From positions 1-42,958 of the forward strand of contig JBFFGE010000011.1 in assembly GCA_041557595.1 (NCBI GenBank): a stretch of 42,958 nt of DNA. Reading direction: 5' to 3'. Below the pieces are notes generated by a model. It was not told the DNA's origin, ran no database searches, and worked only from the letters and a program-made list of their open reading frames with translations. Numbering within the stretch: the stretch's first letter is position 1; every line of letters starts with the position of its first letter. Below, piece by piece: positions 1 through 7,056 of this stretch. The position numbers and the translations under genes are program-made. Source of the stretch: JAOTYV01 sp041557595. Lineage in GTDB: Bacteria; Pseudomonadota; Alphaproteobacteria; UBA8366.

Positions 1-231
1 CGCACGTCAGATCAACGCGCGGACCACCTGCCGCTTTGGACGCATATGTATAATTGGCATCGACCCCATGGCGGAATAAAAGACAAGACGCCAATCAGTC
101 GACTCCGGATCAACCGGGACAACCTGTTGAGGCTCCACACCTAGAGCAGCGTTCTAACTCTATAAAATCGATCAACTTTTCTGCCTTGAATTGATTCCAC
201 TTAAAGGCGGGTTGATTTAGATCGGTTTTAC
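1..231. other. Window-edge intergenic region holding repeat copy A
   Basis: I see no gene in this stretch. It lies beyond the 3' end of the polysaccharide deacetylase gene. Bases 149-220 are copy A of the 72-bp palindromic repeat, preceded by the arm CTAGAGCAGCGT at 141-152, which recurs beside copy B. Bases 1-140 show nothing I recognise. Confidence 0.6.
149..220 (-). repeat. 72-bp palindromic repeat, copy A
   Basis: This copy aligns without gaps to copies at 10147-10218 and 42887-42958; by hand count it matches the 10147 copy at 58 of 72 positions. Its centre is a nested hairpin: GATCAAC, a TTTT bulge, CTGCCTT, AATTG, loop ATTC, CACTT, AAAGGCGGGTTGAT. It starts 12 bases past the stop codon of the minus-strand deacetylase gene. 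On the minus strand it has an uninterrupted frame with the core LNQPAFKWNQF-KAEKLID. It could be a REP/RPE-like mobile palindrome, an RNA 3'-end structure, or both. Confidence 0.8.
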
Positions 232-1341
232 CTAACCGTTCCGCTTTACGTAGAACTGCATGCCGAGCCAGCGCCAGCGGCCTTTCGGTCCGGGCATCGT
301 GCAATTGACACGGGATCGCCCGACGCCGAAGGCGGCCGGAAAGCGAACCTCGATGCGTTCCGGGCCGAGCCGCTCGATGCGCGCCTGGCCGCTCTGCGAA
401 TGGTAGCACGCGAGCCGCGACAGCCCCCTCACCTGCTTGCGCACGGTAAAGCCGAAGGCCGGCGGATTGTTGGCACCGCTGAGCAACGGATCGCCCGGCG
501 TCATGCCGTCGGCGGAAAGCGGCAACGCGTTCACCACCAACCGGAATCGGTCGATGTCGCCATAGGGTTCGCTGAGCGCGAAGCGCGGCAGGTAATAGCG
601 GTCGAGGCCGTGGAAGGCGACGCCCGAATGCTGTCCGAAGGCGGCCGTATATCCGTGCTCCCGGATCAGCCGCGCGATGGCGCTGCTGGCTTCGCCGAAC
701 GGATACGCGAAAATTTTCGGCGTTGCGCCGAGTTCGCGCTGCATGATCCGGCTGGACCGTTTGATTTCCCGCGCGTTGCGGGCGGCGTCCGCGTCCGCCA
801 TGTGCAGATGGGTATGGGTGTGGGCGGCGAAATCCACGCCGGCCTGCCGCATTTCGCGAATTTGCTCCCAAGTCATAAAGCCGGGCAATTTCGCCTCGAC
901 CGGGCTTGTCGCGACGAAGACCGTAAAGGGAAAGCCCGCCGCCTTCAGGCGCGGCCAGGCCTCGGTGTACACCGACAGATAGGCGTCATCGATGGTGATC
1001 GCGACGGCCCGATCGGGCAATGGCGACCCGCCGGTCATCGCGGCGACGACATCGGCGAGCGGCACCACCGTGTAGGGGCCGCTCTTGAGCTCCTGGAGAT
1101 GGGCTTCGAATTGGTCGATCCGAATGTTCGTGGACGGGTGCGCCGATTCCGCGAAACGGTGATACATAAGGACGGCGGCCGAACTGGCAGTGGCGCGGGG
1201 CGCCGCGGCCGGTACATTTGCCAAATCGGACCGGCGATCGGTCGCGCCGGCGTTCGTGGTAACCGACGGCGCCATTAGCGCCGCAAGCGTCAGTGCCGCG
1301 AGCAGATTTCTGATGCGAAGGCGGATACTGTTGTTTTTCAT
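232..1341 (-). CDS. Exported polysaccharide deacetylase (NodB-fold, carbohydrate esterase 4 family)
   Basis: The 369-residue protein is predicted to remove acetyl (or formyl) groups from N-acetylated polysaccharide outside the cytoplasm. Residues 1-33 look like a signal peptide: basic start, then the hydrophobic run LLAALTLAALMA and an Ala-rich cleavage region. The NodB domain follows, with TIDDAY supplying the catalytic/metal Asp pair (D118, D119), HTHTH supplying metal histidines H174 and H178, and YPFGE as the later motif. The C-terminal ~80 residues after the domain are unassigned. I chose the ATG at 1341; a TTG at 1356 would add five residues and neither has a strong ribosome site. The gene stands alone, divergent from tsaB. 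The family is clear but the substrate is not shown by the sequence. Confidence 0.88.
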   Translation of the reverse strand: MKNNSIRLRIRNLLAALTLAALMAPSVTTNAGATDRRSDLANVPAAAPRATASSAAVLMYHRFAESAHPSTNIRIDQFEAHLQELKSGPYTVVPLADVVAAMTGGSPLPDRAVAITIDDAYLSVYTEAWPRLKAAGFPFTVFVATSPVEAKLPGFMTWEQIREMRQAGVDFAAHTHTHLHMADADAARNAREIKRSSRIMQRELGATPKIFAYPFGEASSAIARLIREHGYTAAFGQHSGVAFHGLDRYYLPRFALSEPYGDIDRFRLVVNALPLSADGMTPGDPLLSGANNPPAFGFTVRKQVRGLSRLACYHSQSGQARIERLGPERIEVRFPAAFGVGRSRVNCTMPGPKGRWRWLGMQFYVKRNG

Positions 1342-1460
1342 TCTGGGATCAGGCAAGCACTTTGGTTCGACCGAAACGGATCACACGACATCTATAGGTA
1401 GCCTAGAGAATACTAAGATGCGGTTAATCGATGGCAATTCGCGACGGAAAAGGAGGCTTC

Positions 1461-1505
1461 ATGCCGGTTGACGCGTCAGGCGGCAAGATGCGCCGTTCGC
1501 CATAA
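1461..1505 (+). CDS. 14-codon leader ORF translationally coupled to tsaB
   Basis: A strong Shine-Dalgarno (AAAAGGAGG ending at 1456) precedes an ATG at 1461. It opens a 14-codon frame, MPVDASGGKMRRSP, whose TAA (1503-1505) overlaps the tsaB ATG as TAATG. The tsaB start has no Shine-Dalgarno of its own, so termination-reinitiation from this mini-ORF is the simplest reading. The peptide resembles nothing I know and is probably regulatory or merely a ribosome loader. Confidence 0.5.
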   Translation: MPVDASGGKMRRSP

Positions 1506-2194
1506 TGTTGCTGGCGCTGGATACCGCCACCGCGGCCTGTTCCGCCGCGGTTTGGGATAATGGCGGGGTCGTGGCCCGGCGCTTCGAGCCGATGGCGCGG
1601 GGCCACGCGGAACGCCTGATACCGATGGTGCGCGACGTGATGGACGAAGCGGCGGGGGGGGCCGGCGATTTCAGGGCGCTCGACGCCATCGCGGTGACAG
1701 TCGGACCGGGTGCGTTCACGGGCGTGCGCATCGGATTGGCGACGGCCCGGGCACTGGGGCTGGCGGCGGCGCGGCCGGTCGTCGGGTTCACGACGCTGGA
1801 AGCCGTCGCGGCGGCGCAGGCCGAAATCGGTTTGCCGCTGCTCGTCGCGCTCGAGACCAAACGGGCGGATCTTTACGTGCAGGTGTTTGCCGCCGGGTTG
1901 CAGCCGCAGGACGCGCCGGCCGCGGTCCTTCCCGGGGACCTGCCGGCGGCCGTACCCGCCATGCCGATCGCGGTTTGCGGCGACGCCGCCGCACGGGCGG
2001 TCACGGCGCTGCAAGCCGCAGGGCGGCAAGCGACGGCGCTCGACGGGCCATCCCTGCCCGATGCCGCGGTGCTTGCGGCGCTCGCATCGGCGCGATGGCC
2101 CGAGATGGCGGCGGCTTGCCGGCGCGGGGGCGCCATGCCGCAGCCGCTCTATCTGCGCCCGCCCGACGCGTCGCTGCCCGCGGCCGGCCGATGA
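1505..2194 (+). CDS. tsaB: tRNA threonylcarbamoyladenosine biosynthesis protein TsaB
   Basis: TsaB is the non-catalytic partner of TsaD in the cytoplasmic complex (TsaB-TsaD-TsaE) that transfers threonylcarbamoyl to A37 of ANN-decoding tRNAs. The 229-residue protein has the ASKHA-type N-terminus LALDTATAACSAAVWDNG and the family motif VGPGAFTGVRIGLATARAL near residues 68-86. The start is fixed by homology: family members begin a few residues before the DTAT motif. The ATG overlaps the stop of a 14-codon leader ORF. Its own stop (2192-2194) overlaps the rimI start, a pairing common in proteobacteria. The C-terminal part is Ala-rich and less conserved, as is usual in the family. Confidence 0.95.
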   Translation: MLLALDTATAACSAAVWDNGGVVARRFEPMARGHAERLIPMVRDVMDEAAGGAGDFRALDAIAVTVGPGAFTGVRIGLATARALGLAAARPVVGFTTLEAVAAAQAEIGLPLLVALETKRADLYVQVFAAGLQPQDAPAAVLPGDLPAAVPAMPIAVCGDAAARAVTALQAAGRQATALDGPSLPDAAVLAALASARWPEMAAACRRGGAMPQPLYLRPPDASLPAAGR

Positions 2195-2673
2195 TGTCAC
2201 GGCACCCCGAAGACCCGCAGATCCGTCTGGCGTCCAGGGCGGATATCGATCTGCTTGCCGATCTTTATGCGCAGGCTTTCGACGAACCATACACGCGGCC
2301 GATGATCGAAACCCTGCTCGGCGCCGGCGGATGGGCGCTGGTCGCGAGCCGCGGCGGCGCACCGGGCGGGTTCATTATCGTCCGCGTTGCCGCCGACGAG
2401 GCGGAGGTCCTCAGCCTCGGCGTGGCGCCGCCCGACCGGCGCGCGGGCATTGCGCGGGCGCTTCTGGACGCCGCGATCGCCTGTGTCCGGCTGGCGAATG
2501 CCAGCCAGCTTCTTCTCGAAGTCGGGGAAGACAATCCGGCCGCCCAATCGCTGTATCGCAGCACTGGATTTGCGCCGATCGGACGCCGCCGCGATTACTA
2601 TAAACGTGCCGATGGGAGTCGCGTGGACGCCTTGATCATGCGTATTGCTGTTAATAATTCGGGCTGTGACTAA
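2191..2673 (+). CDS. rimI: Ribosomal-protein-alanine N-acetyltransferase (RimI-like GNAT)
   Basis: This GNAT-fold acetyltransferase (160 residues) probably acetylates the N-terminal alanine of ribosomal protein S18 with acetyl-CoA. Visible motifs are motif A, LSLGVAPPDRRAGIARALL, with the R-x-x-G-x-A pyrophosphate loop, then LLEVGEDNPAAQSLYRSTGF with the C-terminal catalytic-region Asn and Tyr, then RRRDYYKR. The ATG at 2191 overlaps the tsaB stop; a second ATG at 2194 is equally possible. Coupling to tsaB supports RimI over other GNATs. Transcription probably ends in the AT-rich region before mucR. Confidence 0.9.
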   Translation: MMSRHPEDPQIRLASRADIDLLADLYAQAFDEPYTRPMIETLLGAGGWALVASRGGAPGGFIIVRVAADEAEVLSLGVAPPDRRAGIARALLDAAIACVRLANASQLLLEVGEDNPAAQSLYRSTGFAPIGRRRDYYKRADGSRVDALIMRIAVNNSGCD

Positions 2674-2881
2674 AAATAGTACGAACTATACCTAACGCTT
2701 GATGTGAACCACAAATGCTTGCTACTCTATATCTCATGGTGTTTCTTCGACTTTAAACGACATTGAGAATCGGATAGTCGAAGTAGACCAAAACAAAAAT
2801 AAATGAGTGGGAGTCATTCTCGCACTTGACTGCGGGAATAAGGCCAAACAAATGGCCGCATCAATAAAGGGGCACGTAAAG
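2674..2881 (+). promoter_or_regulatory. AT-rich upstream region of the MucR-type gene
   Basis: These 208 bp are clearly more AT-rich than their surroundings and contain many T-A steps and A-tracts (for example CTAAAAATAGTA and AAAACAAAAATAAA). Ros/MucR proteins bind AT-rich DNA containing T-A steps and commonly repress their own gene, so an autoregulatory region is likely. I could not fix a -35/-10 pair with confidence. Confidence 0.4.
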
Positions 2882-3313
2882 ATGACAGAGTCATCCGGAA
2901 ACGAGGTAAGGCGCGAAGAAATTCTTGGGCTTACTTCCGAGATCGTCGCGGCGCATGTTTCCAACAATATAGTAGCGCTTTCCGACATACCGGGGTTGAT
3001 TGAACAGGTTTACCGGACGCTTTCCTCCGTGGGTGGTGGCGACGGGACGAGCGCCGACCGTCCGACGCCGGCCGTGCCGGTCAAGAAATCGATTACGCCG
3101 GATTTCATCGTGTGTTTGGAGGATGGCAAGAAGCTGAAAATGCTGAAGCGTCATCTGAAGACGGCCTACAACATGACGCCGGAAGAGTACCGCGAGCGGT
3201 GGGGCCTGTCGCCGGACTATCCGATGGTCGCGCCGAATTACGCCAAACAGCGGAGCCGGCTGGCCAAGCAGATCGGATTGGGCACTCGGTCGCGGCGCGC
3301 GCGCAGCGCCTGA
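2882..3313 (+). CDS. Ros/MucR-family transcriptional regulator with degenerate zinc finger
   Basis: This 143-residue protein matches the Ros/MucR family, DNA-binding regulators and nucleoid-associated proteins of Alphaproteobacteria. The N-terminal half (LGLTSEIVAAHVSNN and the following helix) is the oligomerisation region. The C-terminal part carries the family signature CLEDGKKLKMLKRHL, then MTPEEYRERWGL and DYPMVAPNYAKQRSRLAK. In classical Ros the finger ligands are Cys, Cys (or Asp) and two His; here the second His position reads AY, so the finger may fold without zinc, as described for some family members. The start at 2882 follows the GGGG-rich ribosome site and gives the usual length; an upstream in-frame start at 2807 would add 25 atypical residues. 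Confidence 0.9.
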   Translation: MTESSGNEVRREEILGLTSEIVAAHVSNNIVALSDIPGLIEQVYRTLSSVGGGDGTSADRPTPAVPVKKSITPDFIVCLEDGKKLKMLKRHLKTAYNMTPEEYRERWGLSPDYPMVAPNYAKQRSRLAKQIGLGTRSRRARSA

Positions 3314-3359
3314 CGGCGCGGCCTTCGTTCCCGGGCATGCATTGTGATTTCGCGGCATC

Positions 3360-3387
3360 GGCGCCGCCCATCGAGACGGGCGGCGCC
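3360..3387 (+). terminator. Hairpin downstream of the MucR-type gene
   Basis: A perfect 10-bp stem GGCGCCGCCC / GGGCGGCGCC closes an 8-base loop, 46 bases past the stop codon. No T-run follows, so it would be a weak intrinsic terminator, a Rho-assisted one, or an mRNA 3'-end stabiliser. Confidence 0.5.
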
Positions 3388-3439
3388 CCTGTCGTCCGGG
3401 GCGCTGGGCCAGGTCTTGCCCCGCCGACCCGGCACTCCA

Positions 3440-3448
3440 TGTTATGAT
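3440..3448 (+). promoter_or_regulatory. Candidate extended -10 promoter for the Fur/Mur gene
   Basis: TG-T-TATGAT is an extended -10 element 29 bases before the fur-type start codon. The best -35 (TTGCCC at 3416) is 21 bp away, too far for a standard promoter, so recognition would lean on the extended -10. Confidence 0.4.
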
Positions 3449-3477
3449 TGAGACCTCTCCTCGTCCAAGGTGCGCCG

Positions 3478-3900
3478 ATGCCGGATAAACTGGAAGCGCT
3501 TTGCGAAAAGATCGGCCTGAAGATGACGGCCCAGCGCCGCGTCGTGGCTCAGGTGCTTTCGGAGGCGAGCGACCATCCCGATGTCGAAGAACTGCATCGC
3601 CGGGCGGTGCGGCTGGATGGGCGGATCAGTCTCGCCACGGTCTATCGAACCGTGCGCCTGTTCGAAGAGGCGAATATTCTCGAACGGCATGATTTTCGCG
3701 ACGGGCGATCCCGCTACGAAGAAGCGACCGACGACCACCACGATCATCTGATCGATGTGGAGAACGGCACGGTGATCGAATTCCAGAACGAGGAAATCGA
3801 AAAGCTCCAGCGCGAAGTCGCGCGTAATCTAGGCTACGAGCTGGTGGATCACCGGCTCGAACTGTACGCGGTGCCCCTCGACCGGAAGCGGAAATCCTGA
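3478..3900 (+). CDS. fur: Fur-family metalloregulator (Fur/Mur type)
   Basis: This is a 140-residue Fur-superfamily repressor. The N-terminal winged helix includes LKMTAQRRVVAQVL and the recognition helix ISLATVYRTVRLFEE. The dimerisation domain carries the metal-binding motif DHHDHLID. The CXXC pairs that hold structural zinc in enterobacterial Fur are absent (ENGTVIEFQNEEIEKLQ stands there), which is typical of alphaproteobacterial Fur/Mur. In that group the protein often senses Mn(II) and controls manganese uptake, although iron sensing also occurs; the sequence does not decide. The ATG at 3478 gives the usual length. It lies between the MucR-type gene and miaB. Confidence 0.88.
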   Translation: MPDKLEALCEKIGLKMTAQRRVVAQVLSEASDHPDVEELHRRAVRLDGRISLATVYRTVRLFEEANILERHDFRDGRSRYEEATDDHHDHLIDVENGTVIEFQNEEIEKLQREVARNLGYELVDHRLELYAVPLDRKRKS

Positions 3901-3928
3901 CCCGCGCGGGTCCGGGCCCGGCGCGGGT
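3900..3928 (+). terminator. GC-rich hairpin after the Fur/Mur gene
   Basis: ACCCGCGC and GCGCGGGT form a perfect 8-bp stem that begins at the last base of the fur stop codon. There is no T-run. It probably marks the mRNA 3' end or a Rho-dependent site. Confidence 0.4.
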
Positions 3929-3983
3929 CCGAAGGCCGCGCGACGGCGTTACTGCGTGGCGCTTGAATTGGCGCGGGATATAT

Positions 3984-3999
3984 GAAACGTTAACGTTTC
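3984..3999. promoter_or_regulatory. Perfect 16-bp palindrome upstream of miaB
   Basis: GAAACGTTAACGTTTC is exactly self-complementary and lies 131 bp before the miaB start in otherwise unremarkable DNA. Its symmetry and AACGTT core resemble operators of LacI-type dimers, but no such regulator is encoded in the window. What binds it is unknown. Confidence 0.45.
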
Positions 4000-4130
4000 T
4001 CTGGTCTCATAAGCGATCGCAATAGGGGTGAACAGGACCATATTCGTCCGGACTAGACGGCGTTGATCAACAGGTTCGTAGAGAAGCGCATAGCACAGTT
4101 TGTCACCGCGCGGCAGGTAGGCCGGGCGCG

Positions 4131-5513
4131 GTGAGCAACAAGCTCTTCATCAAGACATATGGCTGCCAGATGAATGTCTATGACTCCGCCCGGATGGCGG
4201 ATGTCATGACGCCGCTCGGCTATCGTTCGGTCGACGCGGCGGAGGATGCGGATCTGGTGATCCTGAACACCTGCCACATTCGCGAAAAGGCGGCGGACAA
4301 AGTGTACTCCGAACTCGGCCGGCTGCGCATTCTGCAGGAAGAAAAAGCGCAGCGGGGCGGACGGATGCTGCTCGCGGTCGCCGGTTGCGTGGCCCAGGCG
4401 GAGGGCGAGGAAATCCTCGACCGCGCGCCCTGCGTCGATATCGTGTTCGGTCCGCAAACCTATCACCGGTTGCCGGAAATGGTCGCCAAAGTGCGCCAGC
4501 AGGACGGCGTGCGCGTGCTCGACACGGACTTTCCGGCCGAAGATAAATTCGATTTCCTACCGGAGGAGACCGCGGCCGCGGGGGTGACGCAATACCTCAC
4601 GGTCCAGGAAGGCTGCGACCGGTTCTGTACATTCTGTGTGGTTCCCTATACCCGCGGCGCCGAACAATCGCGCGCCGCGGCCGCGATCGAGGCGGAGGCG
4701 CGCCGGATGGTCGCCTCGGGCGCCCGCGAAATCACCCTGCTGGGTCAAAACGTCAACGCCTATCATGGGCTCGGTCCCGATGGTCGGGAATGGGGGCTCG
4801 GGCGGCTGATCCGGCAGCTCGCGGAAATCGACGGGCTGCACCGTATTCGGTACACCACGAGCCATCCCAAGGATATGGACGACGCGTTGATCGCGGCGCA
4901 TGGGGACGTGCCCAGCTTGATGCCGTTCCTGCATCTGCCGGTGCAATCGGGGTCGGATCGGGTGCTTCAGGCGATGAACCGACAGCACACCGCGGACGAC
5001 TATCGGCGGATCGTCGACCGGCTTCGCGCGGCGCGTCCGGACATCGCGCTGTCATCGGATTTCATCGTCGGATTTCCGGGCGAGAGCGATGCGGATTTCG
5101 CCGCCACGTTGCGGCTGGTGACCGATATCGGCTACGCCCAGGCCTATTCGTTCAAATACAGCCCGCGCCCGGGCACGCCGGCGGCCGGTATCGAGGATCA
5201 GGTTCCCGAGGAAGCGAAGGCGGAACGGCTCGCGGGTTTGCAACAGCTCCTGCGGGCCCAGCAGGACCGCTTCAATCGAGCGCAGCTCGGCCGCGAAATG
5301 CCGGTTCTGTTCGAATCTTCCGGCCGCCATGATGGACAATTGCTCGGCCGGTCGCCGTATTTGCAATCGGTGCACGCCGCCGCCCCGGCCGCCCTGATCG
5401 GCAAGACGGCGCGGCTGCGCATAGCCGAGGTGCTGCCGAACAGCCTGCGGGGCGAGATCGCCGGCGGCGCGCCCTTCGACGCCATCCAGGATGGGGAGCC
5501 GGCCCGGCTGTGA
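4131..5513 (+). CDS. miaB: tRNA-2-methylthio-N6-dimethylallyladenosine synthase MiaB
   Basis: MiaB is a radical-SAM methylthiotransferase that adds the 2-methylthio group to i6A37 of tRNAs reading UNN codons. The 460-residue protein has the standard order. The N-terminal UPF0004 domain carries cluster cysteines C12 (TYGCQMN), C48 (NTCHIRE) and C86 (AGCVAQ). The radical-SAM core has C162, C166 and C169 (EGCDRFCTFC). A C-terminal TRAM domain (about 380-445) binds tRNA. Translation starts at a GTG at 4131, which gives the conserved start SNKLFIKTYGCQMN. It heads a tightly overlapped run; its TGA overlaps the GTG of phoH. A perfect 16-bp palindrome lies in its leader. Confidence 0.97.
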   Translation: MSNKLFIKTYGCQMNVYDSARMADVMTPLGYRSVDAAEDADLVILNTCHIREKAADKVYSELGRLRILQEEKAQRGGRMLLAVAGCVAQAEGEEILDRAPCVDIVFGPQTYHRLPEMVAKVRQQDGVRVLDTDFPAEDKFDFLPEETAAAGVTQYLTVQEGCDRFCTFCVVPYTRGAEQSRAAAAIEAEARRMVASGAREITLLGQNVNAYHGLGPDGREWGLGRLIRQLAEIDGLHRIRYTTSHPKDMDDALIAAHGDVPSLMPFLHLPVQSGSDRVLQAMNRQHTADDYRRIVDRLRAARPDIALSSDFIVGFPGESDADFAATLRLVTDIGYAQAYSFKYSPRPGTPAAGIEDQVPEEAKAERLAGLQQLLRAQQDRFNRAQLGREMPVLFESSGRHDGQLLGRSPYLQSVHAAAPAALIGKTARLRIAEVLPNSLRGEIAGGAPFDAIQDGEPARL

Positions 5514-6538
5514 GCACCGCCTCCAACACGATCGGCGCCGTGACGGTGCAGCTTGATTTCGACGACAATCGGTTGCTGCCCTTGTTGTATGGCGCCCACG
5601 ACCAGCATCTCGCGCAGCTCGAACAACGGCTCGGCGTGTCGCTGTCGAGCCGCGGCAACCAGCTCGTGATCTCGGGGACCGAGGATGCGACCAATCTCGC
5701 GCGGCGCGCGCTGAACCGGCTGTACCGCCGGGTCAAGCGCGGCCATTCGGTCGATCCCGCCGAAGTCGACGCGGCGTTGCGCATGGCCGATGGCGGCGAC
5801 GACGGCGCGAGCGGTGCGGACGAGCCGGTCATCAAAACGCGCAAGAAGCGCATTTCGGCGCGCTCGCCGATGCAGGCGAATTATATTACGGCGATGCGAA
5901 ACAGCGAGCTGGTGTTCGGAACCGGCCCCGCCGGTACGGGCAAGACCTATCTGGCGGTGTGCTACGCCGTCGAATTGCTCATCAGCGGCAAGGTCGACCG
6001 GCTCGTGCTGTCGCGGCCGGCGGTCGAAGCGGGCGAGCATCTCGGCTTCCTGCCGGGCGACATGCGCGAAAAGGTCGATCCCTATTTGCGGCCGCTCTAT
6101 GACGCGTTGTACGACACCATGCCCGCCGATCAGGTGGTCAAGAAGCTGGAGATCGGCGAGATCGAAATCGCCCCGCTCGCCTTCATGCGCGGCCGGACAC
6201 TGTCGAACGCCTTCGTCATTCTCGACGAGGCCCAGAATACCACCGCGGTGCAGATGAAGATGTTCCTGACCCGGCTTGGCGAAAACAGCCGCATGGTGGT
6301 GACCGGCGACCTGAGCCAGATCGATCTGCCGTCGGGGGTGGCCTCGGGGCTGCGGGACGCGATCGAAACCCTGACCGGGATCGAGGCGGTCAGCTTCGTC
6401 GAGTTCAGCGCCCGTGACGTTGTGCGTCATGCGCTGGTGTCCGAAATCGTCCGCGCCTATGACGCGCGGGACAAGGCGGCGCCGGCCAAGGCGCGATCGG
6501 ACAAGACGCGATCGGACAAGACGGGGCGGCGCAAATGA
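5510..6538 (+). CDS. PhoH-family P-loop ATPase (PhoL type)
   Basis: This is a 342-residue cytoplasmic ATPase of the PhoH/PhoL family, linked genetically with YbeY and RNA metabolism; its exact reaction is not settled. The N-terminus has a KH-like segment (about 10-75). The ATPase domain has Walker A GTGPAGTGKT at 137-146 and Walker B VILDEAQ with D239-E240, followed by the sensor-like TGDLSQIDLP. The GTG start overlaps the miaB stop and its own stop overlaps the ybeY start, so the three are translationally linked. The C-terminus ends in a basic tail made from a tandem 15-bp duplication (RSDKTRSDKT). Order miaB-phoH-ybeY-corC-lnt is classical. Confidence 0.93.
   Translation: MSTASNTIGAVTVQLDFDDNRLLPLLYGAHDQHLAQLEQRLGVSLSSRGNQLVISGTEDATNLARRALNRLYRRVKRGHSVDPAEVDAALRMADGGDDGASGADEPVIKTRKKRISARSPMQANYITAMRNSELVFGTGPAGTGKTYLAVCYAVELLISGKVDRLVLSRPAVEAGEHLGFLPGDMREKVDPYLRPLYDALYDTMPADQVVKKLEIGEIEIAPLAFMRGRTLSNAFVILDEAQNTTAVQMKMFLTRLGENSRMVVTGDLSQIDLPSGVASGLRDAIETLTGIEAVSFVEFSARDVVRHALVSEIVRAYDARDKAAPAKARSDKTRSDKTGRRK
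6493..6522 (+). repeat. Perfect tandem 15-bp duplication in the phoH 3' end
   Basis: GCGATCGGACAAGAC occurs twice head to tail, in frame. It duplicates five codons in the charged C-terminal tail of the PhoH-like protein. It looks like a recent slippage event in a tolerant, disordered tail. Confidence 0.85.
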
Positions 6539-7056
6539 CCGGCACGCCCAGGGTAGAGGTTACGATTTCCCATTCGGGCTGGCGCGACAGCCTGCCCGAG
6601 GCCGCCGAATGCGCCGTGGCCGCGACCGCCGCCGCCTGGCGCGCGGCCGGCGAGACGCCTGGCGCGAGGGCCGAGATCAGCCTGTTGCTGACCGACGATG
6701 CGGCGGTGCAAACGCTCAATGCGCGCCATCGGGCGCAAGACAAGCCGACGAACGTTCTTTCGTTTCCGTTGGAGGAACACCCCGTCTCGTCGTCGGAACC
6801 GTGGCTGGTCGGCGATGTGGTGCTTGCCTGCGAGACCGTGAACCGCGAGGCGCGGGCGCAGGGCAAGCCGATGGCGGACCACTTCCGCCATCTCGTGGTG
6901 CATGGAATACTACACCTCTTGGGGTACGACCACGAGACGGATGAGGACGCCGCGGTCATGGAAAAATTGGAGGTTGAGGCGCTGGCATCGCTCGGCGTCG
7001 CCGATCCATACCGACCATCGGAGCCGGTCCGGTCCTTGCCGAGGCAATGTGCGTAA
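6535..7056 (+). CDS. ybeY: Endoribonuclease YbeY (16S rRNA maturation)
   Basis: YbeY is a zinc-dependent single-strand RNA endonuclease acting in 16S rRNA 3'-end maturation and ribosome quality control. The 173-residue protein has the family's HGxLHLxGYDH motif with zinc ligands H123, H127 and H133, and the upstream RxxxKPTNVLSFP motif (about 66-78) typical of UPF0054. The start overlaps the phoH stop (ATGACC), and the stop TAA shares its last A with the corC ATG (TAATG), so translation is coupled on both sides. The N-terminus is slightly longer than the E. coli protein, as often seen in Alphaproteobacteria. Confidence 0.96.
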   Translation: MTGTPRVEVTISHSGWRDSLPEAAECAVAATAAAWRAAGETPGARAEISLLLTDDAAVQTLNARHRAQDKPTNVLSFPLEEHPVSSSEPWLVGDVVLACETVNREARAQGKPMADHFRHLVVHGILHLLGYDHETDEDAAVMEKLEVEALASLGVADPYRPSEPVRSLPRQCA

